DNA of 43,506 bases from a virus, in the IMG/VR virus record IMGVR_UViG_3300037119_008277, positions 1 through 43,506 of that record; one strand, 5' to 3'. The translations under genes were made by a program, and so were the position numbers. Positions 8,597 to 16,026 of the stretch are shown piece by piece (the stretch's first letter is position 1; every line of letters begins with the position of its first letter). The notes beneath the pieces are model-generated. The model worked only from the letters and a program-made list of their open reading frames with translations, did no database searches and was not told the DNA's origin.

Positions 8597-8881
8597 ATGA
8601 TGAATGGTGGAGAGATCAAGAAACAATTTGAAAGGGGGTTGTATGCGCTGTTATCACTCGCTGTTAGTGGGGTGGTAACAATGGCGTATCTATGGAGTGT
8701 TGATGTGAGGAGAAGTATTGATGATTCTAGAGTGATGATTGTGGAGGTGCATAAGACTATAGCAACAGTGCAGATACAGCATGGGAGGATGGAAGAGAGG
8801 TTGAATGGGATAGAAAGGAGTTTGAAGGTGTATGAAAGGTTGTGGGGGGTGAAGCATGGAAGAGATGAGGATGAGAGGTAA
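8597..8881 (+). CDS. Single-TM coiled-coil membrane protein (lysis-cassette candidate)
   Basis: 94 residues: a short N-terminus, one membrane helix at ~15-34 (LYALLSLAVSGVVTMAYLW), then a charged coiled coil to the end. This N-in, C-out shape is that of inner-membrane spanins or holin partners, and two more small membrane proteins follow at once. Assignment to lysis is inference. No lipoprotein outer-membrane partner was seen. Confidence 0.65.
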   Translation: MMNGGEIKKQFERGLYALLSLAVSGVVTMAYLWSVDVRRSIDDSRVMIVEVHKTIATVQIQHGRMEERLNGIERSLKVYERLWGVKHGRDEDER

Positions 8882-8895
8882 ATGGGGAGAATGGT

Positions 8896-9051
8896 ATGTC
8901 GCTTTTGTTACTTATATTAGTGTTGTTGTTGGTGTTTGGTGGATTACCGCAGGTGAGTGGGCATTGGCATCATTTTGGGTATGGTGTAAGTGGGGTGGGG
9001 TTTATATTGATTATTGTGTTAGTTGTGTTGGTGTTTAGTGGGAGGTTGTAA
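8896..9051 (+). CDS. Two-TM small membrane protein, DUF3309-like
   Basis: 51 residues, start ATG 8896 behind GGAG (6-base spacing). Two hydrophobic helices (residues 2-16 and 31-48) flank a short loop with HWHHFGYG. This pattern resembles the DUF3309 family of tiny bacterial and phage membrane proteins (from memory). Role unknown. A holin-like function is possible given its neighbours. Confidence 0.65.
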   Translation: MSLLLLILVLLLVFGGLPQVSGHWHHFGYGVSGVGFILIIVLVVLVFSGRL

Positions 9052-9363
9052 GTGGATATAACTACAAATAGCTTACAGTTCTGGTTGGTGTTGATTCCCG
9101 TTATTACGACAAGTGTTGTAGCGATTATTACAGCGATGAAGGTGCAAAAGGTGCATACTTTGGTGAATAGTGCAATGACAGAGCAGAAAGTAGAGAATGC
9201 GATGTTGAGGAATTTGTTGACGGCGAAGCAGGTAGAGATTGATAGTGCAGAAAGAGCGAGGATAGCGTTGGCAAGTGTTGCAGCAAGTACGCCTGTGCAA
9301 GTAGCAGCAGCAGAGCCGTTGCCGGTTACTGTTGCGGAGAGTGAGAGGATTATTAAACCGTAG
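9052..9363 (+). CDS. Single-TM membrane protein with coiled-coil tail
   Basis: 103 residues, GTG start directly after the previous stop, with GGGAGG six bases upstream. Membrane helix at ~10-29, then a KVQKVHTLVNS-type helix and an Ala/Glu-rich coiled coil, with a Pro/Val-rich end. Small proteins of this layout are frequent near phage lysis genes. It is the last gene before the terminator at 9365. Lysis role is inferred from context only. Confidence 0.65.
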   Translation: MDITTNSLQFWLVLIPVITTSVVAIITAMKVQKVHTLVNSAMTEQKVENAMLRNLLTAKQVEIDSAERARIALASVAASTPVQVAAAEPLPVTVAESERIIKP

Positions 9364-9364
9364 G

Positions 9365-9386
9365 GTAGGGGTTATACCCCTACTTT
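9365..9386 (+). terminator. Hairpin terminator ending the 1.2-9.4 kb operon
   Basis: Perfect 8-bp stem GTAGGGGT / ACCCCTAC with a 3-base loop (9365-9383), then TTT. It lies two bases after the last rightward stop codon and contains the stop of the convergent gene, so the same hairpin separates the two facing units. Confidence 0.75.
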
Positions 9387-9632
9387 AGTCATGTAGTCGT
9401 TGAATATCCCTACAGAATCAATCTGGTTACTGTTATCCCTTCCCCATAGTTGGGCTCTATGCCACAATTCCCACAGTTTTGGTATGTATTTGTCAATGTG
9501 CTCAACGCAGCAGACAGTGATATCTGTTAGATCAACCTCACTATCAGGGTGGTGTGTTACCTTCAAGCATACAGGACAGCGTGAGGTAATGGTGTCAGTT
9601 CGTTTACCACTTAGTAAAGTGTAATGGCTCAT
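9372..9632 (-). CDS. Small Cys-rich (zinc-finger-like) protein
   Basis: 86 residues, start ATG 9632 behind AAGGGGAG. Contains RCPVC (residues 18-22) and VCCVEH (~40-45), enough for one zinc site. It has its own promoter-like extended -10 and stands apart from the helicase operon by about 545 bases. Function unknown. Confidence 0.7.
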   Translation of the reverse strand: MSHYTLLSGKRTDTITSRCPVCLKVTHHPDSEVDLTDITVCCVEHIDKYIPKLWELWHRAQLWGRDNSNQIDSVGIFNDYMTKVGV

Positions 9633-9654
9633 GCTGCTCTCCCCTTGAGCTGTG

Positions 9655-9663
9655 AGTATAGCA
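9655..9663 (-). promoter_or_regulatory. Extended -10 promoter element
   Basis: On the minus strand TGCTATACT, an extended -10, lies 23 bases before the ATG at 9632. A T-rich stretch takes the place of the spacer and no good -35 is present. Likely drives only the 86-residue Cys-rich gene. Confidence 0.45.
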
Positions 9664-10177
9664 GAAAAAAGAAAAATGAACAGTGTTACTTATTGTTTGT
9701 GTGAGACAACGGGGGTGTGAGGGGGCTTACTGTGCACAGCTTATGGGTACCCTGGAAAGTGATCGCTCCTTTCATGGGGCTGATTGCACCACCTCACCTA
9801 TGACGGCTCTCTCATTTTGATATGGTCTACATAGGTCTCACTTACTCCTTGCTCCTTCAGCGAACAGTACACTTTACTCTATAGCTAGTAGGGATTGCTC
9901 ACCACACCAGCATAGTTACTCACCTCACCAACGGGATTATTCAGCTTAGAGCTGTTAGGATGGTGTGAGTGGTATGAGTAGTACTGTAAGCACTAGTACA
10001 ACCTCTTCCCACATACCTAACCTCTCCTTCATCAAACACTTACCGCATCCACTCCCTTTTGAGGGGTATACAGGGTTCCTCTATATGTATATGGCACTCC
10101 CCCACTTGAGGTGCAGCAAGGTTGCTCTGCTCACTGCACCCCATTTATACCCGCAGACTATACCATTTCACCCCATC
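9664..10177. other. Gene-free 0.5-kb interval with inverted repeats
   Basis: No coding frame longer than about 30 codons with a ribosome site was found on the minus strand. The longer plus-strand frame is antisense to the helicase end. It contains an inverted repeat GGTGCAG...CTGCACC (10110-10140) with an inner AGCAAGGTTGCT hairpin, just downstream of the helicase stop. It may hold the operon's 3' end or an RNA. No poly-U terminator seen. Confidence 0.5.
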
Positions 10178-11605
10178 TCACATATACACCAACTCCCTCT
10201 TCGCTCGGGTGATAGCTACGTATTTGATATTCCTCTCCTGCTCCTTTTGCCAGTGCTGGCTTACTCGGCTTGTGAAGGTATCGAACATCTTGCTTTCCAG
10301 CAAGAAGGCTCTTTCAGCCTCTAACCCCTTGGCTTTGTGCACTGTGCTGAGGCAAGTCCCTCTCCCTTGATCGAAGAGCATATTGATAGCATTCACTACC
10401 GCTCTGGGCGGTTTATCCAATTTAGTCCTATTGCAAAACAACAACGCTGAGGTGTAGCGATCGTGGAGCCTTTGCTGCTTACTCTCATCTTCCCTTACCC
10501 GAGCTTTCTCCATCTCCACTTCATATTCCTCATTGAGTCTTCCAATAAGCTCCCTCACAGTAAAACACCCTTGTCTTTCAATAAGTTTCACAAGCCCATC
10601 GCCAATATCTCTTCCCCGTACATGGCATGGTGTGCCGTTAGCAAGAAGCTCATAGGCGAGCTGGATAAGTGGTCTATTTGTGCGACAAAGGATGATATCT
10701 TGTGCAGTATATTGCTCAGCGTGAGACGGATTATAGTCCCTCACAACTCCCTGTGGGCTCTCATCCCACGCCTCTATATCTGGATATATCCTATGCGCTT
10801 CCCCTACAATACTCTTTGCACACCGATAGGTGATACTCAAGGGCAGCTCAACACAGTTAAACTGCTCCTTTAACACACTCATAGCATTATTCATTGCTCC
10901 CCTGAATCCATATATCGACTGGTGCTTGTCCCCAACAAGCACATATCTCTCCGCCTCAATACGGGCGATTAGCTCAGTTTGAATAGGGTTGAAGTCTTGA
11001 ACCTCATCTCCAAGAACATTGTGGTATGCAGGCATTGATAAGTCATAGATAACAGGAAAGCGTAACTGGTCAGCGTAGTCAACCTGACGAGTTTCATTGT
11101 CGCTCAACTCTAACACATGTGCGGCTTTGTTGTATAGATTGTCCTTCACATCAAGATCATATGTATCTACAATAGCATCATACATCTGTTGAGAAAACAT
11201 ATTATCAGTGTCAATGCACTTCACAACACCTACGATTTTGCTGAGCATATATTGCTCTTCCCTTCCTTCATTGGTTCTTATCGGGTAGTGCTTTCTGATG
11301 ATATCCAGCACCTTCCTCTCATTTAACTGCAACCGGCCAAAGTGGTTGTATATTGCCCTCGCACCGAGGCTATTAAGGGTAAGAGCGACACTATTCTCTT
11401 TTCTAGGCAACTTAGCTTGCGCCTCTAGTTGGTTATGTTTAGCAAAGACAACATACAGCGTTGGCTTATCATCCATACTCCACAATCGGTCTATATTCGT
11501 TGTCTTCCCCGCTCCTGGACAAGCACTTATGATGAGATTATCTGTGGTATCGGTGTATGCACACTTGATATTTTCACTGTATGGGCTCCATTTTCTCTCT
11601 GTCAT
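10178..11605 (-). CDS. UvrD/Rep-type superfamily 1A DNA helicase
   Basis: 475 residues with the full SF1A set: Walker A GAGKTT (31-36), motif II DEVQD (200-204), motif III GDKHQSIYGFRG (225-236), motif IV region TYRC, motif V TVHKAKGLE (~421) and motif VI VAITRAKREL (near the C-terminus). It is shorter than cellular UvrD (~720), as in phage helicases lacking 2B insertions. It should unwind DNA 3'-5' during replication or recombination. Start ATG 11605 behind GGGGGGG. Last gene of the minus-strand early operon, overlapping the gene before it. Confidence 0.92.
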   Translation of the reverse strand: MTERKWSPYSENIKCAYTDTTDNLIISACPGAGKTTNIDRLWSMDDKPTLYVVFAKHNQLEAQAKLPRKENSVALTLNSLGARAIYNHFGRLQLNERKVLDIIRKHYPIRTNEGREEQYMLSKIVGVVKCIDTDNMFSQQMYDAIVDTYDLDVKDNLYNKAAHVLELSDNETRQVDYADQLRFPVIYDLSMPAYHNVLGDEVQDFNPIQTELIARIEAERYVLVGDKHQSIYGFRGAMNNAMSVLKEQFNCVELPLSITYRCAKSIVGEAHRIYPDIEAWDESPQGVVRDYNPSHAEQYTAQDIILCRTNRPLIQLAYELLANGTPCHVRGRDIGDGLVKLIERQGCFTVRELIGRLNEEYEVEMEKARVREDESKQQRLHDRYTSALLFCNRTKLDKPPRAVVNAINMLFDQGRGTCLSTVHKAKGLEAERAFLLESKMFDTFTSRVSQHWQKEQERNIKYVAITRAKRELVYM

Positions 11606-11826
11606 CTCAATCCCCCCCTTTGCATAGATTGCCCAAGTGTATACACCACAACAGCATAGTTACACGCTTCACTTAGCAATTCATCATAGGTCTTGTTGTT
11701 GTGTGATCTGTAGATAACAAGAGCGACAGGTATAGGGTGTTGGTTAATAGAGAAAAAGTATTCAATAGTTGCTACTTCTTCTGTTTTATACCTTGTAGAA
11801 GTACCGAGAAAAAGAACATCAACCAT
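11602..11826 (-). CDS. Hypothetical protein
   Basis: 74 residues, start ATG 11826 behind AAGGAG (6-base spacing), with 4-base overlap into the helicase gene. Alternating strands and helices, soluble, no motif recognised. Confidence 0.7.
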   Translation of the reverse strand: MVDVLFLGTSTRYKTEEVATIEYFFSINQHPIPVALVIYRSHNNKTYDELLSEACNYAVVVYTLGQSMQRGGLR

Positions 11827-12142
11827 TATGTGCTCCTTGGGTTAGCTGTTCGGTCCAATATGTAGATAATGTTATAAAACTCGTTTTACCTACATATCTA
11901 TCCAAGTGAATCCTATCCTGTTTGATAAAGTTATGTACATCTTTCTCCATCTCTCTTCGTATCTTCGCCAACAACTTGGGGAATGGTAACTTATCCTCTT
12001 TCATTGTTTGTAACTGTGCTCTACTTTGCAGGCATGGTGCACATAGCTCAGTTTCAATATTATACACTTGCATCATCTTAGGCAAAACCTTATAGATCAC
12101 ATCATCTGTGCCGCAGTCTTTACACACTCTACGCTTTGCCAT
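11819..12142 (-). CDS. Zinc-ribbon-type protein
   Basis: About 107 residues from ATG 12142 (AAGGAG, 8-base spacing). A TTG at 12148 would overlap more. CKDC (~6-9) and CAPC (~34-37) form a four-cysteine zinc site like that of DksA/TraR or primase-type ribbons, followed by a basic helical region. Sits between the hexameric helicase ATPase and SF1 helicase genes, so it may bind DNA or RNA polymerase (inference). Confidence 0.7.
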   Translation of the reverse strand: MAKRRVCKDCGTDDVIYKVLPKMMQVYNIETELCAPCLQSRAQLQTMKEDKLPFPKLLAKIRREMEKDVHNFIKQDRIHLDRYVGKTSFITLSTYWTEQLTQGAHNG

Positions 12143-12144
12143 TA

Positions 12145-12855
12145 TCAAAACTCCTTATCCATCCAACTTGAACCGCTCTTACTAACTGTGTTAGTCTTAT
12201 ACAACTCCCACAATCCATCCTTACCCCGCTTAATAGGCATCTCTTTCAACTCCACAATCCTCCCTTTTGCAATAATTAACTTAGTCTTAGTAAGAGCCCA
12301 TTCATTACTGCAATTTGCACCAAGGGAGTTATGGCCTGCAGCTCTATTCTCCCCGTGTGGAGGATGATGTATAAGCATCCAAGGTATCTTACCGCATATC
12401 TCTTTCATTTTATTTATAGTGACAAGTATCCCCTCTGTGTTAATTGAAATATTCGTCATGTTATACAGAGAATCAAACACAACATACCCAGGTGCAACCT
12501 TTTCGATGAACATGGCCATAGTTTCAATATACTTATTGTTACCAAAGCATTTATCCGGTACGTCAATACCAGTAAAGCCGACATTCCCTTTAGGTACAAT
12601 CCTCCTTACTATCTCTCGCCATTCTGTTGTGATTGAATCGGCCTGGAAATACAACATGTTTGTTTGGATGGTCTTACGGTCGAAGAAAGGGACGCCATCT
12701 TGCATAGCACAACAGAGCTGCATGGCGAATGTTGTTTTGCCTATACCTTTCTGTCCATAGAAAAGAGTCCATCCCACATCAGGTAACAAGCCCTCAACAA
12801 GCCAATTAACTGTCTCTTTCTCTTGAAGGAATTTGTTTATTCTCACGACCCGCAT
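12145..12855 (-). CDS. RepA-like (AAA_25) hexameric helicase ATPase
   Basis: 236 residues with RecA fold: Walker A GQKGIGKTT (34-42), Walker B VVFDS (125-129), and a following LIHHPPH histidine motif typical of RepA/DnaB-like ATPases. The size matches RSF1010 RepA-type replicative helicases. The likely role is unwinding at the fork or helicase loading. No DnaG-type primase was recognised elsewhere, so priming remains unexplained. Co-directional with the SF1 helicase and zinc protein genes. Confidence 0.85.
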   Translation of the reverse strand: MRVVRINKFLQEKETVNWLVEGLLPDVGWTLFYGQKGIGKTTFAMQLCCAMQDGVPFFDRKTIQTNMLYFQADSITTEWREIVRRIVPKGNVGFTGIDVPDKCFGNNKYIETMAMFIEKVAPGYVVFDSLYNMTNISINTEGILVTINKMKEICGKIPWMLIHHPPHGENRAAGHNSLGANCSNEWALTKTKLIIAKGRIVELKEMPIKRGKDGLWELYKTNTVSKSGSSWMDKEF

Positions 12856-12858
12856 AGG

Positions 12859-13107
12859 TTATATATCCTCTCTATACCTTTTGTGTAGGATGGTGAGGTA
12901 TTTTTGGATACCGGTGAGGACGATTTGCTCTACACCATCATGCTCGTAGTTCCTGCTTATTCTACCTACCTCAATTTGAATAACCTCAATCACTTTGAGT
13001 TGACGCATCAAATCTCTCTCAGAGGGGGCTACAAAGCGCTGTGGGGTGTTTTCTGGTAAGGGAAGTGTAACTGCTCTTCCCCGTTGCCAAGGCGGCTTGT
13101 TGGGCAT
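12859..13107 (-). CDS. Hypothetical protein before the RepA-like gene
   Basis: 82 residues with a Pro/Arg-rich N-terminus and a helical C-terminal two thirds. Starts at ATG 13107 behind AAGG and ends four bases before the RepA-like start. Could be a helicase loader or partner from position, but nothing in the sequence proves it. Confidence 0.65.
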   Translation of the reverse strand: MPNKPPWQRGRAVTLPLPENTPQRFVAPSERDLMRQLKVIEVIQIEVGRISRNYEHDGVEQIVLTGIQKYLTILHKRYREDI

Positions 13108-13136
13108 TGTGGAGCCTTATTTCACCAATAGCCAAT

Positions 13137-13167
13137 AAAAAAGGGGAGCTAGTCCTTATAGCCCCCC
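13137..13167 (-). terminator. Rho-independent terminator inside the minus-strand early operon
   Basis: On the minus strand GGGGGGCT pairs with AGCTCCCC (8 bp with one G-U), loop of 9, followed directly by TTTTTT. It lies between the 170-residue gene (end 13204) and the 82-residue gene (start 13107), so expression of the helicases probably depends on read-through or another promoter. Confidence 0.8.
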
Positions 13168-13203
13168 TACCATTCACACTATTCTGCTCGCCCACTGAGC
13201 CCA

Positions 13204-13716
13204 TTACTCAGCAGCTACAACACTTTCCTCTTTCTCCTCCGCTAAAATATTCGTAAGCCGTGTAATCAGGTTCAGCCTATCCACCGCGTCAGTAAGGATG
13301 AAATTATCTACCTCCTCTGGCATATAATCCATTGCATACAGCTTAAGCACCTTAGCGCTCATCCCATCAAGCATAGAGAACCGTGCCCTCCAAGCTACAC
13401 TCCTCTGTGCTTTAGGCGCAGTGATCTTACTGTACAACGTGACCAGCTGCACCACAGCATCTTGTAAGTGGGCCCTGTGGAGATAGACCCGATTTACATG
13501 TTTCTTGAGCTGCGCTCCAAAATTCCTTTCCCCCCCCGCTTCAATACGTTCTTTAATCTTCTCAATAATCACCTCAATACCATCAACCCCCACCACACAA
13601 CCAAGGTCCATACCTACCCATGCTTCACTGTGTCCATTCTCTCCCTCTTGCAAGACCATCCCCTCAAATCCACCATAATTCACAACACCGTTCTCGCCAT
13701 CTTCATGCTTTGCCAT
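13204..13716 (-). CDS. Hypothetical protein
   Basis: 170 residues, ATG 13716 behind GGGG, mainly helical after residue 45, with an acidic C-terminus (EEKEES). Ends just before the terminator at 13137-13167. No family recognised. An acidic tail is seen in single-strand-binding proteins, but no OB-fold pattern is evident. Confidence 0.75.
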   Translation of the reverse strand: MAKHEDGENGVVNYGGFEGMVLQEGENGHSEAWVGMDLGCVVGVDGIEVIIEKIKERIEAGGERNFGAQLKKHVNRVYLHRAHLQDAVVQLVTLYSKITAPKAQRSVAWRARFSMLDGMSAKVLKLYAMDYMPEEVDNFILTDAVDRLNLITRLTNILAEEKEESVVAAE

Positions 13717-13749
13717 TGTTTCATTCCCCGTTTTGGTTAAATTAGCTAA

Positions 13750-14097
13750 CTACTCTGTACACATTTCTTCAATGAGCATCACAGCTAACCTATGCTTACA
13801 CAACCCTGCTCTTGCTTTGCCTGAAGCGTCTGGGCAAGAGCAACCATTGCCATCAACTCTATAGTGTACAGAGTTATCCTCTAACAAGCTAGTACTTTCT
13901 TTGTATACATCCCAATGAATAGGAAACCCCATAGGGTGAGTAACGGGTTTAATATCATACCCGCTACCTAAGTTACGCATAATCTCAACAGCTCTATCCA
14001 ACCTAGCAGCAACAGACTTATCCTCAATAGGCAACCTCATAGAGAGGTTGAATTGTGCTTGTGCAAGGGATTTTTTATACTCAACGTGTGAGTCCAT
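13750..14097 (-). CDS. SWIM-type zinc-finger protein
   Basis: 115 residues. The C-terminal part has CSC (86-88), then CKH (100-102), the CxC-x(n)-CxH signature of SWIM zinc fingers, which bind nucleic acid or proteins. The N-terminal 60 residues look like a small alpha-beta domain. Start overlaps the preceding gene by 17 bases. Phage SWIM proteins are common but mostly uncharacterised. Confidence 0.8.
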   Translation of the reverse strand: MDSHVEYKKSLAQAQFNLSMRLPIEDKSVAARLDRAVEIMRNLGSGYDIKPVTHPMGFPIHWDVYKESTSLLEDNSVHYRVDGNGCSCPDASGKARAGLCKHRLAVMLIEEMCTE

Positions 14098-14326
14098 TTG
14101 CTCGTTCCCAATCCTCAGTAGCGTCTTTTACTCTCTGTGTATAGTTTGTGCTATCTTTGAGTTTGTTGAGATAGCTAAACCGCACACCACCTTTCTTCCC
14201 AATAAAATACCACCCAGCTTGTCTGTGGTGGCTGTACTTGATGTACTTACTACTATATGGTGCTGTGTAATCCCTTTTCCACCCTTGAGACTCAAGATAC
14301 ATCGTGTATCTCTCTGAGAGTGTCAT
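14081..14326 (-). CDS. Small basic protein, tandem paralog A
   Basis: 81 residues, ATG 14326 behind AAGGG. Shares with the next gene upstream the signature GWKRDYTAP, KYIKYSHH, GWY-IG, VRFS and NKL, ending WE-ANG. Basic and aromatic, it looks like a compact nucleic-acid-binding fold. The two genes are adjacent duplicates. Function unknown. Confidence 0.75.
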   Translation of the reverse strand: MTLSERYTMYLESQGWKRDYTAPYSSKYIKYSHHRQAGWYFIGKKGGVRFSYLNKLKDSTNYTQRVKDATEDWERANGLTR

Positions 14327-14337
14327 TGCTCGCCCTT

Positions 14338-14586
14338 TCAGTCAATTGTGTATCCGTTCGCTTTTTCCCACTTATTACGCCCACAGCTTGTCAACATCGC
14401 CCTATCAAAACTCCCTGACAGCTTGTTAGTCCAGCTAAACCGTACAGCACCATTTCTTCCTAGATAATACCATCCAACTCGTGCATGATGGCTATACTTA
14501 ATGTACTTACCGCTTCGTGGTGCTGTGTAATCCCTCTTCCATCCATGTGCTTCAAGATACCGTATATATCGATCACGTTGAGTCAT
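14338..14586 (-). CDS. Small basic protein, tandem paralog B
   Basis: 82 residues from ATG 14586 (GAAAGGA six bases upstream). A TTG at 14601 is less likely, because the ATG gives the same length as paralog A. Roughly 60 percent of positions match paralog A (YLE-HGWKRDYTAP-SGKYIKYSHH). Divergence is concentrated in the middle of the C-terminal half. Confidence 0.75.
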   Translation of the reverse strand: MTQRDRYIRYLEAHGWKRDYTAPRSGKYIKYSHHARVGWYYLGRNGAVRFSWTNKLSGSFDRAMLTSCGRNKWEKANGYTID

Positions 14587-14779
14587 TGTGCATCCTTTCA
14601 ACTTTCTTGAGGCATTGCTTACACGTAACCTCTTTGTTTGTTATATACAAGTAACACACTGTTCGCTTTGACATCTTATTACACAACGGCTCATACAACT
14701 CCCCTCCCCAAGTGTCAATCTTGACGAAACGCGCATGATGTACAACAGTACCAGTAAAGGTACGTCCTGTTAATTCCAT
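14573..14779 (-). CDS. Small Cys-containing protein
   Basis: 68 residues. Cysteines at ~33, ~42 and the C-terminal CKQC make a possible zinc site. Start ATG overlaps the previous stop (TAATG) and AAAGGG lies eight bases upstream. Function unknown. Part of the Cys-rich small-gene block. Confidence 0.65.
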   Translation of the reverse strand: MELTGRTFTGTVVHHARFVKIDTWGGELYEPLCNKMSKRTVCYLYITNKEVTCKQCLKKVERMHNDST

Positions 14780-15033
14780 TAATACAACCCTTTCTCTACC
14801 CTCATTGACTCTTGATACTCCATCGCAAGGTAGTCAATGATATCGTTTGTGCACTCAGTGCAGTACTTGTCTCCTTGAGGTATCTCAATTAATCCGCAAT
14901 GCTCGCAGTATGCTTTTTGCTTTTTCTCTTGTAATCCGCGCTCAACACAATACTCACAGTAGTCAACCCCATACTGTGCATGAAACTCAACAAAACAGGA
15001 TAGACAACGGGTTTGACGGATGGCTATGCTCAT
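14779..15033 (-). CDS. Double zinc-ribbon protein
   Basis: 84 residues with four CxxC pairs: CLSC, CEYC, CEHC and CTEC. These are spaced as two consecutive zinc ribbons, followed by an acidic helix. AAGGA eight bases before ATG 15033. Likely binds nucleic acid or a transcription or replication partner (inference). Confidence 0.75.
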   Translation of the reverse strand: MSIAIRQTRCLSCFVEFHAQYGVDYCEYCVERGLQEKKQKAYCEHCGLIEIPQGDKYCTECTNDIIDYLAMEYQESMRVEKGLY

Positions 15034-15045
15034 TTCATATATCCT

Positions 15046-15189
15046 TCATTTAACCGTACAACATACATGGCATATATAATATGGGTTATATATATGTGTT
15101 CCCGACATGAACTTTGCCTCGGTGATTTGCACAATAGCCTTACAGCGGAGACATAATACCTTCGCTTCTATTACAACTTCCTTCGCCAT
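15046..15189 (-). CDS. 47-residue zinc-ribbon microprotein, first gene of the early minus operon
   Basis: Short frame: 47 codons, ATG 15189 behind AAAGGGG (7-base spacing). CLRC at ~13-16 and CHVCC near the end form a single ribbon. It is the first gene behind the strong promoter at 15409-15437 and its structured 200-base leader. Confidence 0.7.
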   Translation of the reverse strand: MAKEVVIEAKVLCLRCKAIVQITEAKFMSGTHIYNPYYICHVCCTVK

Positions 15190-15402
15190 TGTAAACCCCT
15201 TTCGTTGTGTTGCACATGCAACATGGTAACTCTTCAGAGCAGGCTACCAATACCTGCTGAGGGGTTATGATGTACTTACTCCAGGGTATTGTTCTTGCTA
15301 GGCCCCAGTGGCTTTAAACCGGTTACCTAGTAGTGTCCTCACCAAAGGTCGAGTGTTCCTATCCTTTGTCTCTAACCGCCGTCTGTGTTATCCACAGTAG
15401 AT
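15190..15402 (-). promoter_or_regulatory. Structured 5' leader of the early minus operon
   Basis: About 210 transcribed bases without a gene. Contains AGCAGG / CCTGCT (15238-15258), GTTGCA / TGCAAC (15209-15222) and a long-range CTAGG / CCTAG pairing around an ACCGGT core. A perfect DnaA box lies near its 5' end. It could be an attenuator, a protein operator or a riboregulator. No known riboswitch was recognised. Confidence 0.45.
15388..15396 (+). promoter_or_regulatory. Perfect DnaA box
   Basis: TTATCCACA, identical to the strongest E. coli DnaA site. It sits 13-21 bases downstream of the -10 of the leftward early promoter, within the start of the leader, and beside an AT-rich tract. May serve an origin or allow DnaA repression of the promoter. 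Confidence 0.55.
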
Positions 15403-15408
15403 GATAAG

Positions 15409-15437
15409 AGTATAGCTATCATGTGGAGATGTGTCAA
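15409..15437 (-). promoter_or_regulatory. Strong sigma70 promoter for the early minus-strand operon
   Basis: Minus strand TTGACA (15437-15432), 17-base spacer, TATACT (15414-15409): 11 of 12 consensus positions with ideal spacing. The start would be near 15402. The best promoter match in the genome; host polymerase should use it at once. Confidence 0.8.
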
Positions 15438-15439
15438 GT

Positions 15440-16026
15440 ATCTGAGAGGGAAAAAATGCAGTGAGATGAATTATTTTATGTAAGGGTTTTTTATCGCTGA
15501 GATAGAAGAGATGGCATAGCTTTTGCAATATAACTCATTAGATAGCGGGGATAGGGGAAATAGGTATAGCAAGTAGGAGTAGAGCTAAGGTGAACAGGAT
15601 AAGTAAAGATTAGAACTAGAGAGGATAGATTGAAAGAGAATAGAGCTACGCTCTCTCTATAAGAGAGACGTGACTTGATAGATTTTATCTATATAGGTCG
15701 TTTTGAAATAGTATAGTAGACAGGCTATGAAATGTGCAGTTTGATAGGTGTTCTCTATGAGGTAAATACAGAGTAAGACCGATAGAACACTATCAAAGTA
15801 AGAGGGTATAGGTTGAACTGGGTCAATTTGAGCGGTCAACCGATTTCACTGAAATCTGAGTGGGGCTGTTACAGTGGTAGAGGGTTACAAAAAACTCACC
15901 TTACCTCACCATATATACACACACGAGCTATTAGCTGTCCAGATTGCCCCCAGGTCAGTTTGAGAGGAAATGAGGGTATCCACACACCTCTCAACCTTAG
16001 TGCAACCTGAGCAATCCTAACCTGTT
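15440..16026. other. Gene-free AT-rich interval, candidate replication origin
   Basis: No supported gene for about 590 bases. AT-rich, purine-skewed DNA (15465-15800) with repeated GATAG motifs lies next to the DnaA box. Perfect inverted repeats: TCTCTCT/AGAGAGA (15652-15668), GATTTC/GAAATC (15842-15856), GGTTGA/TCAACC (15811-15841) and TTGAGAGG/CCTCTCAA (15960-15994, with a DnaA-like TATCCACA in the loop). One member of a 25-bp repeat is at 15928. This arrangement looks like an origin or control region, not a coding region. Confidence 0.45.
15928..15952 (+). repeat. 25-bp imperfect direct repeat, copy 1
   Basis: Matches 17222-17246 at 21 of 25 positions (shared blocks CTATTAGC, TCCAG, TT, CCCCCA). 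Both copies lie in gene-free DNA, on either side of the methyltransferase and a Cys-rich gene. Possibly a binding site for a phage protein. Confidence 0.55.

Noticed and set aside
8856-9038. 60-residue frame with hydrophobic stretches
   Set aside because: Another frame (8896-9051) has a better ribosome site and a clear two-helix membrane protein pattern.
9965-10324. 119-residue plus-strand frame near 10 kb
   Set aside because: Overlaps the helicase end in antisense, no ribosome site, composition unlike a protein.
15657-15839. 60-residue minus-strand frame in the AT-rich interval
   Set aside because: No ribosome site, low complexity, overlaps inverted repeats; kept as non-coding.
15813-16010. 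65-residue plus-strand frame
   Set aside because: No ribosome site, runs through hairpins and the 25-bp repeat.
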